From positions 1 to 64,000 of the forward strand of contig NZ_LRAC01000012.1 of the NCBI RefSeq assembly GCF_001517085.1: a stretch of 64,000 nucleotides of DNA. The letters run 5' to 3'. The notes beneath the pieces are model-generated. The model ran no database searches, was not told the DNA's origin, and worked only from the letters and a program-made list of their open reading frames with translations. A program made the translations under genes and the position numbers. Source of the DNA: Paenibacillus sp. DMB5 (GTDB lineage: Bacteria > Bacillota > Bacilli > Paenibacillales > Paenibacillaceae). Below, piece by piece: positions 43,983 to 53,149 of the stretch. Each line of letters starts with the position of its first letter. Position 1 is the stretch's first letter.

Positions 43983-44906
43983 ATGAGATTAGGCAAAATG
44001 ATTAAGGCACCTCAAGAATTGATAAACAATCAGGAAAAAGTAGGTAGCTTAAAATTAGATGGAATGTCCGTTGTCGAATTCTGTTATTTCACTCAAGGCA
44101 GAGTGGGGTCTTTTTTTCTAAAGGATCATCTTTTACTGATGGTTCAGTCCGGTGTCTATACCGCCCGGTTTGGTGAACAGAAGTATACGGTCCGGAGCAA
44201 CGAAATGATATTTTTTCATAAATCCATTGGTATAGATTTCGAGAAATCAGGTGATCCCGATTCAGATTACATCCTCAATTATTTGATGTTCTTTCTTAAT
44301 GATGAAATTGTGAACGAATTTCTCAAATTTGCCCGGGTAAATCCGATTTATCCTGTGATTGATGTGGCTCCGATAACAATATTTCCGATTAACGATTACA
44401 TTGGGAGCTATATCGAATCTCTAAAACCGTATTTTAACAAGTCTGATGAAATAAAAGAAGGGCTTATTCGGGTGAAGTTGATGGAGCTGTTATTTCACGT
44501 AGCAGATTCGCACGAACGTTTTATATATCAACTGATGCAACCCATCAGCAAGGATAAAGGCAGCATCACAGAGGTCATGGAGGAAAATATCACGAATCCC
44601 GTCTCGCTTACTGACCTGGCTTATTTGTCTGGAAGAAGCCTGGCGACATTCAAGAGGGACTTTCAAGCGATATACAACACGTCCCCGCTCAAGTGGCTTC
44701 GCAATAGAAGGCTGATCAAAGCTAAGGAACTACTAGCTGAAACAGACCTATCTGTCACTGATATCTGTTTCTCAAGCGGATTCGAGAATATCGCACACTT
44801 CTCCAAAGTGTTTAAAGAAAAGTTCGGACTCCCTCCGTCGGAGTTTAGGCAGCAACTGAAGGTGCAGGCTTCGGGACAGCTCATTCATCCCAGTAGGCTG
44901 AGCTAA
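43983..44906 (+). CDS. AraC-family regulator
   Basis: 307-residue protein. The N-terminal half is a cupin-like sensing domain (AraC_N type; YTARFGEQKYTVRSNEMIFF). The C-terminal 100 residues hold the two HTH motifs (NPVSLTDLAYLSGRSLATFKR, in part, and ATDLSVTDICFSSGFENIAHF-like). It likely controls the adjacent aldo-keto reductase genes, because repeat elements lie beside it and before both. ATG 43983 has AAGGCGGG at a better distance than ATG 43977. Confidence 0.9.
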   Translation: MRLGKMIKAPQELINNQEKVGSLKLDGMSVVEFCYFTQGRVGSFFLKDHLLLMVQSGVYTARFGEQKYTVRSNEMIFFHKSIGIDFEKSGDPDSDYILNYLMFFLNDEIVNEFLKFARVNPIYPVIDVAPITIFPINDYIGSYIESLKPYFNKSDEIKEGLIRVKLMELLFHVADSHERFIYQLMQPISKDKGSITEVMEENITNPVSLTDLAYLSGRSLATFKRDFQAIYNTSPLKWLRNRRLIKAKELLAETDLSVTDICFSSGFENIAHFSKVFKEKFGLPPSEFRQQLKVQASGQLIHPSRLS

Positions 44907-44980
44907 ATGAACAATAACAAATGAGCCTCACGGCAAAGAATATCATGTTTCTCTTTGATATGCTTATCTCATTCAGGTAG
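44899..44980. repeat. Noncoding repeat, copy B
   Basis: About 80 bases from the last codons of araC into the leader of the first AKR gene: TGAGCTAAATGAACAA, ATGAGCCTCACGGCAAAG, then TTTGATATGCTTATCTC. It matches copy C before the second AKR gene over most of its length. Confidence 0.7.
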
Positions 44981-45021
44981 AGCTGTCTAAAGGTATATCA
45001 AAATTTTAATGGGGTGTTTAA

Positions 45022-45972
45022 ATGAAAATGGTTAAACTACAAAATGAAGTGATTCCACCAATCGCACTTGGCACCTGGTCATGGGGTACGGGGTTTGCCG
45101 GCGGTGATGTCGTTTTTGGAAACCATCTTACAGCGGCAGACCTAGAACCGGTTTTTGATGCGGCGATGAAAGCTGGACTCAATTTATGGGACACTGCGGC
45201 TGTATACGGACAGGGAGCCTCCGAAACCATCTTGGGTGAGTTTACTAAAGGGCGCGACGATGTGCTAATCTCGACGAAATTCACGCCGCAACTTGGCGGG
45301 TCAGTTGAAGACCTCTTGAATAGTAGCCTTAACCGGCTCGGTTCGGACCATGCGGATATTTACTGGATCCATAATCCTATGGATGTGAAAAAATGGACGC
45401 CGGAGCTGATTCCTTTGATGAAAAGCGGAAAAGTAAAGTATGCAGGCGTCTCCAACCACAATCTAGAGGAGATCAAACTAGCGCAAAGTATTCTGGCTGA
45501 AGAAGGCCTGAAAATCTCTGCTGTACAAAATCATTACAGTTTACTCTACCGTTCATCAGAAGAGGCCGGAATTATTAATTATTGCAATGAAAATAATATT
45601 GTTTTCTTCTCCTATATGATCTTGGAACAAGGTGCATTAACCGACAAGTACAATGTGAAAAATCCTCTCCCTAGCGGCACGAGAAGAGGAGAGGCATTTA
45701 ATGAAGATGTGCTTGCGAAGCTAGAAGGCTTAGTCCATGTAATGAAGGAAATTGGTCATACGCACGACGCGACTACTGCACAAATTGCAACGGCTTGGGC
45801 CATTGCGAAAGGAACTGTTCCAATTATTGGTGTTACAAAAACCTCCCATATTGATGATGCAGTAAGTGCTGCTGGAATTACGCTGACAGTACAGGAAATC
45901 CAAGATCTCGAAGCAGCAGCAAAAGAGACAGGGATTGTAATCAGTGGAGACTGGGAAAAGTCGATGCATTAA
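45022..45972 (+). CDS. Aldo/keto reductase 1
   Basis: 316-residue NAD(P)H-dependent reductase with a TIM barrel. The catalytic Asp and Tyr lie in LWDTAAVYGQG (about residues 56-66), Lys in ISTKFTPQ (about residue 83) and His in YWIHNPMD (about residue 115). The C-terminal cofactor segment WAIAKGTVPIIGVTK is present. It probably reduces an aldehyde or ketone. It follows araC and repeat copy B. Confidence 0.92.
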   Translation: MKMVKLQNEVIPPIALGTWSWGTGFAGGDVVFGNHLTAADLEPVFDAAMKAGLNLWDTAAVYGQGASETILGEFTKGRDDVLISTKFTPQLGGSVEDLLNSSLNRLGSDHADIYWIHNPMDVKKWTPELIPLMKSGKVKYAGVSNHNLEEIKLAQSILAEEGLKISAVQNHYSLLYRSSEEAGIINYCNENNIVFFSYMILEQGALTDKYNVKNPLPSGTRRGEAFNEDVLAKLEGLVHVMKEIGHTHDATTAQIATAWAIAKGTVPIIGVTKTSHIDDAVSAAGITLTVQEIQDLEAAAKETGIVISGDWEKSMH

Positions 45973-46002
45973 TTATTTTTAATAATGGCCATAAAATTAA
46001 TC

Positions 46003-46035
46003 TGGAAGACGCCTTTAGGGGCGTCTTTATATTTT
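46003..46035 (+). terminator. Terminator after AKR 1
   Basis: AGACGCC-TTTAG-GGGCGTCT hairpin followed by TTATATTTT. Confidence 0.8.
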
Positions 46036-46085
46036 GGGACATTGGCAAAAGAGATGCATAGAACGAATGAGCAAAATAGAACGAA

Positions 46086-46163
46086 TGAGCTAAATGAACA
46101 AGTACTATTGAGCTTGACGACAAAGACTCCTGTGTCTCTTCTTGATATGCTTATCTTAAGTAG
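46086..46163. repeat. Noncoding repeat, copy C
   Basis: TGAGCTAAATGAACAA, TTGAGCTTGACGACAAAG, then CTTGATATGCTTATCTT, just upstream of the second AKR gene. A short tandem AGAACGAATGAGC pair lies at its left border. Confidence 0.7.
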
Positions 46164-46204
46164 TTACTGTTACAGCTAATCTATAAAAAAGGACAGGATT
46201 ATAA

Positions 46205-47005
46205 ATGCAAAAGGTTACTTTGAATAATGGTATTAAAATGCCAATTCTCGGTTATGGTGTTTATCAAATCCCTGCAAGAGAATGTGAGCGCTGCGTTTTG
46301 GATGCAATCAATGTCGGGTACCGTTCGATTGATACAGCTCAGGTATATGGCAATGAAAAAGCTGTCGGATATGCAATCCGAAAATCCGGCGTGCAACGCG
46401 ATGAACTGTTTATTACAACCAAATTATATATACCAAGTGGGGGTTACCGTAGAGCTGTCAATGCGATTGAGGATTCCTTACGTTCTATGCATCTCGATTA
46501 CCTTGACCTGCTTTTGATGCACGAGCCCTTTCATGGCTATCATGAGATTTATCGTGCTATGGAGGAAGCCTATCAGAGCGGAAAAGTCAGAGCCATTGGA
46601 GTTTCTAATTTTAATCCGGGTGTGTTCGCGGATCTATTGGAGTCTTGCAATGTCATTCCTATGATTAATCAGGTGGAGACACACGTGTTTCGGCAGCAAA
46701 CACAGTCACAGGAAATGATGAAACAATATGGCACTCAAATTGAATCTTGGTCACCGCTTGCAGCGGGAGAGAATCATTTCTTTTCTAATGAAACATTAAG
46801 AGAGATTGGGCAAAAATATGGTAAGTCGAACGCACAGGTGGGGCTGCGATATTTAATCCAGCGTGAAATTGTTGTAATTCCGAAATCCACTCAAAAGGAA
46901 CGCATGATTGAGAATATGGATGTATTTGATTTTACGCTATCTGCGGACGATATGGCGAAAATAGCTCTGCTGGATAAAGGCAAAAGTCTGTTTTCATGGT
47001 ACTAA
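46205..47005 (+). CDS. Aldo/keto reductase 2 (AKR5/diketogulonate-reductase type)
   Basis: 266-residue reductase with SIDTAQVYGNEKAVG (catalytic Asp and Tyr, about residue 42), FITTKLYIPS (Lys), LLMHEPFHGY (His) and the C-terminal IPKSTQKERMIEN NADPH loop. It is more like YvgN/YtbE-type AKRs than the upstream AKR. It forms a unit with the MFS gene 40 bases downstream. Confidence 0.92.
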   Translation: MQKVTLNNGIKMPILGYGVYQIPARECERCVLDAINVGYRSIDTAQVYGNEKAVGYAIRKSGVQRDELFITTKLYIPSGGYRRAVNAIEDSLRSMHLDYLDLLLMHEPFHGYHEIYRAMEEAYQSGKVRAIGVSNFNPGVFADLLESCNVIPMINQVETHVFRQQTQSQEMMKQYGTQIESWSPLAAGENHFFSNETLREIGQKYGKSNAQVGLRYLIQREIVVIPKSTQKERMIENMDVFDFTLSADDMAKIALLDKGKSLFSWY

Positions 47006-47044
47006 CCATTAGAATTAATAAAAGATGTACAGGAGGTCCTTATT

Positions 47045-48244
47045 GTGAAAGAAGCAGATGTGAATGTGATGCATGAGAATTCAGGAAAAAGATTTTCACT
47101 TATAACAGCCATTTTTTTCTGGTGTGGTTTAGTTATTGTATCTGGTGTATATATTACGATCCCCTTGATTTCAGTGTTTACAGGAGCTTTTAATGTATCA
47201 ATATCGCAAGCAGCCTGGGCTGGCAGTGCCTTTTCATTTTGTTATGCGTTAGGTTTTTTGTTGTTTGGTCCGCTGTCAGACCGCTATGGACGAAAACAAA
47301 TTATTATTTTTGGGTTAATCGTGTTAACCATAGTTACTCCTTTAGTCGGACTAGCTACTAATCTGTCTTGGTTGATCGCTCTCCGAGCGATTCAAGGGCT
47401 GGTAGCGGCAACCTTTGCACCAGCTGCAATTTCGTATGTGGTTGAAACATTTCCTGCAGAAAAGCGGATCACTACAACTGCATATATCAGTACAAGCTTT
47501 TTGGTGTCTGGAATTGTAGGTCAGGTATTGAGCAGCTTAATAAGTCAGTATTGGGGCTGGAGCTATGTGTTCTATCTCTTAGGGGCGGTTTATCTAATCA
47601 CTACAATTTTAGTAATGAATTATGTCCCTGTGGGTAAAGCTAATTCAACTCATGGAAGCGTGCTTGACTCATTTAAACAATTTCGAAAAGTATTTACACA
47701 AAAACCCCTGCTTTTGAGTTACATCATCGCCATCACGTTATTCTTTGCTTTTGTCGGGATGTATACAACTTTAGGGAGTTATTTAAGTGAATCATTCGGG
47801 CTAGATAGTCAAGGTATTCTGTATGTCCGATGTGTCGGAATATTAGGGATGTTAGTCTCTCCTTTTTCTGGACAATTGGTCGCAAAATTTGGTCTGAACG
47901 CTATTATTAGAGTTGGCTTAGCCTTGGCCGTTGTGGGTCTTGCTGTTATGGGAGTTAGCTCTAATTTAGCTTTCCTTGTAGTGATGAGTATTGTTTTCGT
48001 GGCTGGAATCTCCATAACCGTTTCTAATATCATCTCACTTATTGGACAATTAGGGGGAGCTGCAAGAGGGGCTGCAATTTCAATGTCCTCCTTTATTCTC
48101 TTTCTTGGTGCAACTCTTGGCCCAATCGTAGCTACAAGCATATTGAAAGGAAGCAGCTATCTCCTAGCTTTTGAAATGTTAGCACTTGTGTTAGGAATCG
48201 GATTGATCGCCTCCTTTTTCATTAAAAATAGAGAACCGGTATAA
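47045..48244 (+). CDS. MFS transporter, drug/sugar exporter type
   Basis: 399-residue protein with twelve predicted helices and MFS motif A in GPLSDRYGRKQIIIFG (about residues 76-91). The family fits the Bcr/AraJ/YceJ-like 12-helix exporters. GGAGGTCC precedes the GTG start. It may export the toxic substrate or product of the neighbouring reductases. Confidence 0.88.
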   Translation: MKEADVNVMHENSGKRFSLITAIFFWCGLVIVSGVYITIPLISVFTGAFNVSISQAAWAGSAFSFCYALGFLLFGPLSDRYGRKQIIIFGLIVLTIVTPLVGLATNLSWLIALRAIQGLVAATFAPAAISYVVETFPAEKRITTTAYISTSFLVSGIVGQVLSSLISQYWGWSYVFYLLGAVYLITTILVMNYVPVGKANSTHGSVLDSFKQFRKVFTQKPLLLSYIIAITLFFAFVGMYTTLGSYLSESFGLDSQGILYVRCVGILGMLVSPFSGQLVAKFGLNAIIRVGLALAVVGLAVMGVSSNLAFLVVMSIVFVAGISITVSNIISLIGQLGGAARGAAISMSSFILFLGATLGPIVATSILKGSSYLLAFEMLALVLGIGLIASFFIKNREPV

Positions 48245-48377
48245 CAAATAAAGAAACCCAATATGGAAACCTGAAAGGTGGTGAAATTAGAACAACGTGT
48301 AACAATTTCTGTTTTTAAAATAATGCTGCTTTATACTCTGTTTGCATTATTCAAATTATACTTCTAGGGGGATATAA

Positions 48378-49028
48378 ATGAGTAAAAAACTAATTGTTGT
48401 TGTTGGAGCCGGCCCTGGTGTCGGAAATCATGTCGCTAAAAAATTCGGTGTCAATAATTTCCGAGTTGTTCTCGTATCACGTAACCAGGATACACTTAAT
48501 CAATATGTGAAGGAGTTGAGCTCGGAAGGAATCGAGGCGTACGCCGTTGCGGCGGATGCAGCAAGTCTGGCGTCACTAACAGAAGCCTTTGACCAAATCA
48601 AGAAAACTTACGGTTTAACGGATGTGCTGGTGTACAACGCTGCTATTCTGAAAGGCGGAAAACCAACTTCTTTGACGGCTGAATCTCTTGTATCTCATTA
48701 TCAGGTGGACGTAGCCGGTGCCTTGCACTCTGCACTACAAGTTATCCCGGATCAAGTAAAACAACAAGAAGGAACAATTCTCTTTACAGGAGGCGGATTG
48801 GCGATGTATCCTTCTGCAGACTACGCTGCTTTGGGTATAGGTAAAGCTGCGATGCGCAACCTAGCATTTAGCTTAGCTGAAGAACTAAAACCTCAAGGTA
48901 TTTTTGTAGGTACGGTTACAATTGCAGGAACAGTCGCTCAGGGTACTCATTTTGCACCTGACTTAATTGCAGATAAATATTGGGAACTGTACGAAAAACG
49001 TGAAGAGCACGAAATTGTGTACAGCTAA
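48378..49028 (+). CDS. Short-chain dehydrogenase-like protein
   Basis: 216-residue Rossmann protein with the loop VVGAGPGVGNHVAKKF and the active-site pair in SADYAALGIGKAA (Tyr and Lys, about residues 154-162). GAGPGVG differs from the classical TGxxxGIG. GGGGGAT precedes the ATG. It is followed by a terminator and the convergent TetR gene. Confidence 0.85.
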   Translation: MSKKLIVVVGAGPGVGNHVAKKFGVNNFRVVLVSRNQDTLNQYVKELSSEGIEAYAVAADAASLASLTEAFDQIKKTYGLTDVLVYNAAILKGGKPTSLTAESLVSHYQVDVAGALHSALQVIPDQVKQQEGTILFTGGGLAMYPSADYAALGIGKAAMRNLAFSLAEELKPQGIFVGTVTIAGTVAQGTHFAPDLIADKYWELYEKREEHEIVYS

Positions 49029-49091
49029 AATTATTTCATTTAACTGCAAACACCGCTGCCAAATTGAGTTTTAAACATGTCCAATAAGGAG

Positions 49092-49123
49092 AGCCTCGAC
49101 GCCTATTAATCGAGGCTTTTCTT
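49092..49123. terminator. Terminator between SDR and TetR genes
   Basis: AGCCTCGA/TCGAGGCT stem with a ten-base loop and a T-rich tail. It serves the plus-strand SDR gene and stands between convergent genes. Confidence 0.85.
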
Positions 49124-49149
49124 GGTTGAATCTAAATAATATCCTATAA

Positions 49150-49695
49150 CTAAAAGTTCCTGTCCAACAAAATTCCCACTTGTTCTGCCACTACCTGAGT
49201 TTGCTCAGATAATCCTTTGGTGAACCACGCTTCTACTATTTCTACTATTGCTGCACCAAAAAATTTAAGAACTAACTCCTTATTTAATCCTTGATTTATT
49301 CCTTTGGTTACTTCTACTTCACCTTCAAGCTCCTCAATAACAAAATTCAAGAAATGGTTACGAAACGTAAGGGCTCCTTTACTAGCTAACATGGTTGAAA
49401 AGAATGAAGAATTCTGTTCAAAGTATTCAAACCAAATCAGATTTGCCTCGGAAAAGCTCAGTTCAGATGCTGATTTACACAACTTCCTGAGCTCATTTAT
49501 ATGTTCCCCTATAAGCTTATCTAGTAGATCAAATTTGTCTACGTAGTGATCATAAATAGTTCTTCGACCGACATTTGCCCTATCGGAAATATCTTGAACC
49601 GTAATGTGATCGAAACTTTTCTCTGACATCAATTCGATCAAAGCATTTTTTATTGCATCTTGAGATTTTCGAACTCTCCGATCCACTTGTGGCAT
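49150..49695 (-). CDS. TetR-family regulator
   Basis: 181-residue regulator. The N-terminal HTH reads ITVQDISDRANVGRRTIYDHY (in part, about residues 30-50). The C-terminal ligand domain resembles the TetR_C_14 type seen with stress-response operons. ATG 49695 is used; an upstream TTG at 49734 in the same frame is possible. It is divergent from the CMD gene and probably represses it together with the SDR-cupin genes that follow. Confidence 0.88.
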   Translation of the reverse strand: MPQVDRRVRKSQDAIKNALIELMSEKSFDHITVQDISDRANVGRRTIYDHYVDKFDLLDKLIGEHINELRKLCKSASELSFSEANLIWFEYFEQNSSFFSTMLASKGALTFRNHFLNFVIEELEGEVEVTKGINQGLNKELVLKFFGAAIVEIVEAWFTKGLSEQTQVVAEQVGILLDRNF

Positions 49696-49916
49696 TGTAT
49701 CATTCACCGAACTTTCCTGAAAATTATCGTACAATTTTAATTATTCTGTGCAGTAACACACAAATAGTAACAACCTGATTATTGATGATATCCTTATTTC
49801 ATTTTATATTATACACATGTGTACGGTATCGCATTAACGTGTAATTTTTTAACACATCAATTCAATGTTCTTTGGAAAAATAGAAAGGTTAATAAATTCA
49901 GAAAGGTGATATACTC

Positions 49917-50672
49917 ATGGATCGTATTGAAAAGAGCAAGGAGAAATTTGAGCAGCTTTTTAGCGTTGGCATTCCAGCCACATATTCTACTGATCCTGAC
50001 TTCCAGGACATTCTAAGTCATTTTATATTTGGGGAAGTATTCTATCAAGGGAACCTGGATGACAAGCAGCGTGAGTTGATTACCCTGGTTGTTTTTACGA
50101 CTAACCAGACATTGCCTCAGCTCAAAGCACACGTCAGTGCAGCACTTAACATTGGACTAACACCAATCGAAATTAAAGAGGCTGTTTATCAGTGCGCTCC
50201 GTACATTGGATTTCCCAAAACACTCAATGCCATCAATGAGGTCAATGAGGTTTTCAAATCTAATAATATTGCATTGCCCCTTGAAAGCCAACGTCAGGTT
50301 TCAGAAAATACTCGTTTTGATAAAGGTCTTGCAGTGCAGAAAGAGATCTTTGGGGATGTCATTGAAAAAATGCAGAAGAGTACTCCTTCCAATCAAAAGC
50401 ATATTCAGGAATACCTCTCAGCTTTTTGCTTCGGAGATTTCTACACCCGTGGCGGACTTGATTTGAAAACACGGGAGTTGTTAACACTCTGTATCATAAG
50501 TACTATGGGTGGAGCTGAAGGTCAAGTTAAAGCTCACGTACAAGCAAATAAAAATGTTGGCAACGACAAGGAAACTCTGATCACTGCGATCACCCACTGC
50601 CTTCCGTATATGGGGTTTCCGAGAACGTTAAATACTTTAGCATGCATAAATGAAATTATTCCTGAAAATTAA
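49917..50672 (+). CDS. Carboxymuconolactone decarboxylase-family protein, two CMD domains
   Basis: 251-residue all-helical protein with two CMD/AhpD-like repeats (LVVFTTNQTLPQLKAHVSAAL near residue 55 and LCIISTMGGAEGQVKAHVQAN near 190). Each ends in an APYIGFPKTLN or LPYMGFPRTLN motif. The AhpD CxxC pair is not present, so peroxidase activity is unlikely; the substrate is unknown. It overlaps upstream of the SDR start, so the two are co-transcribed. Confidence 0.88.
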   Translation: MDRIEKSKEKFEQLFSVGIPATYSTDPDFQDILSHFIFGEVFYQGNLDDKQRELITLVVFTTNQTLPQLKAHVSAALNIGLTPIEIKEAVYQCAPYIGFPKTLNAINEVNEVFKSNNIALPLESQRQVSENTRFDKGLAVQKEIFGDVIEKMQKSTPSNQKHIQEYLSAFCFGDFYTRGGLDLKTRELLTLCIISTMGGAEGQVKAHVQANKNVGNDKETLITAITHCLPYMGFPRTLNTLACINEIIPEN

Positions 50673-50688
50673 GAAAGGGTGTTTAACG

Positions 50689-51435
50689 ATGTCGAATATT
50701 CAAGATAAAGTTGTCATTATTACAGGAGCCTCTTCCGGAATTGGAGAAGCAGCTGCAAAAGAACTTGCATCAAAGGGTGCGAAGGTGGTCTTATCAGCTC
50801 GTCGTGAAGACCGATTAAAACAATTACAGTATGAGATTCAGGCTAGTGGCGGACAAGCAGTATATAAGGTAACTGATGTGACTTCCCGTGAACAAATGGA
50901 ACAACTTGCCGCCTTTGCTATTAGCGAGTTTGGACAAATTGATGTATTAGTAAACAATGCGGGAATCATGCCGCAAGCTTTTCTTGCTGAGAATAAAGTA
51001 GATGAATGGGACAAGATGATTGACGTCAATATCAAAGGTGTCCTTTATGCAATCGCTGCTATCGTTCCTTCTATGAGAGAACGTAAGTCTGGTCACGTTA
51101 TTAACCTTTCTTCGGTAGCCGGACATAATATTTATCCAGGTGGCACTGTTTATTGCGGTACAAAGTTTGCGGTAAAAGCAATTTCCGAAGGCTTGCGGCA
51201 AGAAGAGGCAATGAATGGAAACAATATCCGAGTGACTAATATTTCTCCGGGTGCTGTTACTAGTGAGCTCTTGGAAACTATATCTGACCCCGTTATGAAA
51301 GCGGGATTGGAGGACTTTTACCAAGTAGCCATTGGCGCTGACAGAATTGCCAGTGCTATTGCATTTGCAATCGAACAACCAGCAGACGTAGCTATTAATG
51401 AAATGATTATCCGTCCAACTGTTCAAGTTGGTTAA
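50689..51435 (+). CDS. Classical SDR oxidoreductase
   Basis: 248-residue SDR with the cofactor loop ITGASSGIGEAAA (about residue 12), NNAG (about residue 88), the catalytic Ser in NLSSVAG and YCGTKFAVK (Tyr and Lys, about residues 157-161). Full family length. AAAGGGTG precedes ATG 50689; the frame extends upstream inside the CMD gene but that is not used. A decayed paralogous 3' fragment lies at 43576-43751. Confidence 0.93.
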   Translation: MSNIQDKVVIITGASSGIGEAAAKELASKGAKVVLSARREDRLKQLQYEIQASGGQAVYKVTDVTSREQMEQLAAFAISEFGQIDVLVNNAGIMPQAFLAENKVDEWDKMIDVNIKGVLYAIAAIVPSMRERKSGHVINLSSVAGHNIYPGGTVYCGTKFAVKAISEGLRQEEAMNGNNIRVTNISPGAVTSELLETISDPVMKAGLEDFYQVAIGADRIASAIAFAIEQPADVAINEMIIRPTVQVG

Positions 51436-51464
51436 TAAAAAATAGGTTTATTGGAGGACTTAAA

Positions 51465-51878
51465 ATGATAAAACATGAAGAAGTGAAAAATGGCGTTATT
51501 TTCCCTGTGGGAGAGAAAAATGAAGCATATGCACAATTTTTTGTAGGACAAAGCTATCTCAAAACCTTAATCGCTGACCCAAAAGTAAATGTTGGTGTAG
51601 GCAATGTGACTTTTGAACCGGGATGCCGAAATAACTGGCATATTCATCGCGATGGATTTCAGTTGTTGCTGGTCACTGGAGGTGAAGGCTGGTACCAGGA
51701 AGAAGGAAAACCTGCTCAATCCCTGAAAGCCGGTGATGTGATCGTTACACACGATGGAGTAAAGCATTGGCATGGAGCCGCAAAAGATAGCTGGTTTGAG
51801 CATATTGCAATCACAGCAGGTAAGCCGGAATGGTTGGAACCTGTTTCGGACGAAGTTTATGGAAATGCAACTAAATAA
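51465..51878 (+). CDS. Cupin-domain protein
   Basis: 137-residue single-domain cupin. The metal-binding set is in RNNWHIHRDGFQLLLVTGGEG (in part, His residues about 55-57) and GVKHWHGA (about residue 105). It belongs to the CMD-associated cupin group that often follows carboxymuconolactone decarboxylase and SDR genes in such clusters. GGAGG precedes the ATG. Confidence 0.9.
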   Translation: MIKHEEVKNGVIFPVGEKNEAYAQFFVGQSYLKTLIADPKVNVGVGNVTFEPGCRNNWHIHRDGFQLLLVTGGEGWYQEEGKPAQSLKAGDVIVTHDGVKHWHGAAKDSWFEHIAITAGKPEWLEPVSDEVYGNATK

Positions 51879-51890
51879 ACTTACACATTT

Positions 51891-51925
51891 GAAGAAGTAA
51901 TCCTCATGGGTTACTTCTTCATTAC
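51891..51925 (+). terminator. Terminator after the cupin gene
   Basis: GAAGAAGTAA/TTACTTCTTC perfect stem with a ten-base loop, followed by ATTACG. The U tract is weak. Confidence 0.65.
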
Positions 51926-51956
51926 GTTATTCTATTGAAACAAAGGGGGAGCTAGT

Positions 51957-52682
51957 TTGAAAAGACCATATGTTATCTGCCACATGCTTACTTCTTTGGA
52001 TGGTAAAATCAATGGGGATTATCTCAAGATGAAACGAGCAATATATTTTGCAGAAGAATACGAAAAAATTCATGAGAGTTACGGATGTAATGCATGGATG
52101 TGCGGCCGGATTACAATGGAGGAACATTTTACTCTTGGACATCAATTAGATTTACAATACGAGGGCATACCGCCTATCCCTAGAACGGATTATATCGGAA
52201 ACGAGGATGCTCAAAGTTATGCCATAGCTGTAGACCCTTCTGGAAAACTAGGATGGAAGGAGAATTTTATTGCATCGTGGAATGAATATAGAAAAGAGGA
52301 CCATATAATAGAAATCCTAACTGAGCAAGTCCCTGATTCTTACCTAACCTATTTAAAAGATCTCGGTATTTCTTATATTTTCGGCGGAAAAGAAAATTTG
52401 GACTTTATTGTCGTAGTGGAAAAGCTAAAAAACTTATTCTCAATTGATAAATTAATGCTTGAAGGTGGGGGCTATTTAAATGGCGCCTTTTTGAATGAAG
52501 GACTAGTTGATGAATTGAGCCTGATCGTAGCCCCCATTGCAGAAGCCTCATCAAACTCAGTGACACTATTTGAAACGAGCTCTTTTATAACAAATCAACA
52601 CCCCGTAAATTTCAACTTGAAAGAAGTCGAAAAGTTGGATGATGGCGGGCTATTGTTGAAGTATGTAACAAGACATGATTAA
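51957..52682 (+). CDS. RibD C-terminal/DHFR-like reductase
   Basis: 241-residue protein of the RibD_C (dihydrofolate-reductase-like) superfamily. The N-terminus KRPYVICHMLTSLDGKING and the later YIFGGKEN, LEGGGYLNGAFL and DELSLIVAPI motifs are typical. It uses NADPH to reduce an unknown substrate. TTG start at 51957 with GGGGGAG 8 bases before it. Confidence 0.88.
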   Translation: MKRPYVICHMLTSLDGKINGDYLKMKRAIYFAEEYEKIHESYGCNAWMCGRITMEEHFTLGHQLDLQYEGIPPIPRTDYIGNEDAQSYAIAVDPSGKLGWKENFIASWNEYRKEDHIIEILTEQVPDSYLTYLKDLGISYIFGGKENLDFIVVVEKLKNLFSIDKLMLEGGGYLNGAFLNEGLVDELSLIVAPIAEASSNSVTLFETSSFITNQHPVNFNLKEVEKLDDGGLLLKYVTRHD

Positions 52683-53149
52683 TTGTCTCGACCTTATCGT
52701 AATCGTGGTATTTATCATCCCCAGCCTGATGAAGCATTGCGTGCGTATATAGGCAGCGGAATTAAAGGAAACAGCTGTTTTTAACTGTGCCGATCAATAG
52801 ACATAACTAAATAAAAAACATGTAACCTCACCAAATGGAACAACATAGGCGGCTATTGATGAAGGATTTGAACAAAACAAAACAAAACTAAACAATGGAT
52901 TATAAGCAGAGTTGAATCTGCAATAAAAAGCTCAGAGGAATTAGGTAAGGGTAGCAAAAGTGTATAGAGGAATATAGCAGCCAACGAGCGAATGGAGCAA
53001 TCAGCTCCGCCAACCCACATCTTTTTATATTTAATAATGAGAATAGAGAACGACTGTTAAGCGTTTATTATCAAATGGATATGAATTTAAAGCTGCTTCG
53101 GTATAAACGGCTGATATCAAAGGAAAAATAACAGCTGTTTGCCCTCATC
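52683..53149 (+). other. Gene-free, eroded stretch
   Basis: About 470 bases between the reductase and the helicase fragment. Short broken frames (for example RPYRNRGIYHPQPDEAL near 52690 and NRERLLSVYYQMDMNL near 53045) suggest former coding DNA, including a broken upstream part of the helicase gene. No intact feature is seen. Confidence 0.4.

Noticed and set aside
43801..43986. 61-codon ORF before araC
   Set aside because: Begins within the repeat copy A region, lacks a ribosome site and overlaps the araC start.
48286..48310. AGAACAACGTG resembling an inverted TnsB-like repeat upstream of the SDR gene
   Set aside because: A single partial match without neighbours, which is not enough for a transposon end.
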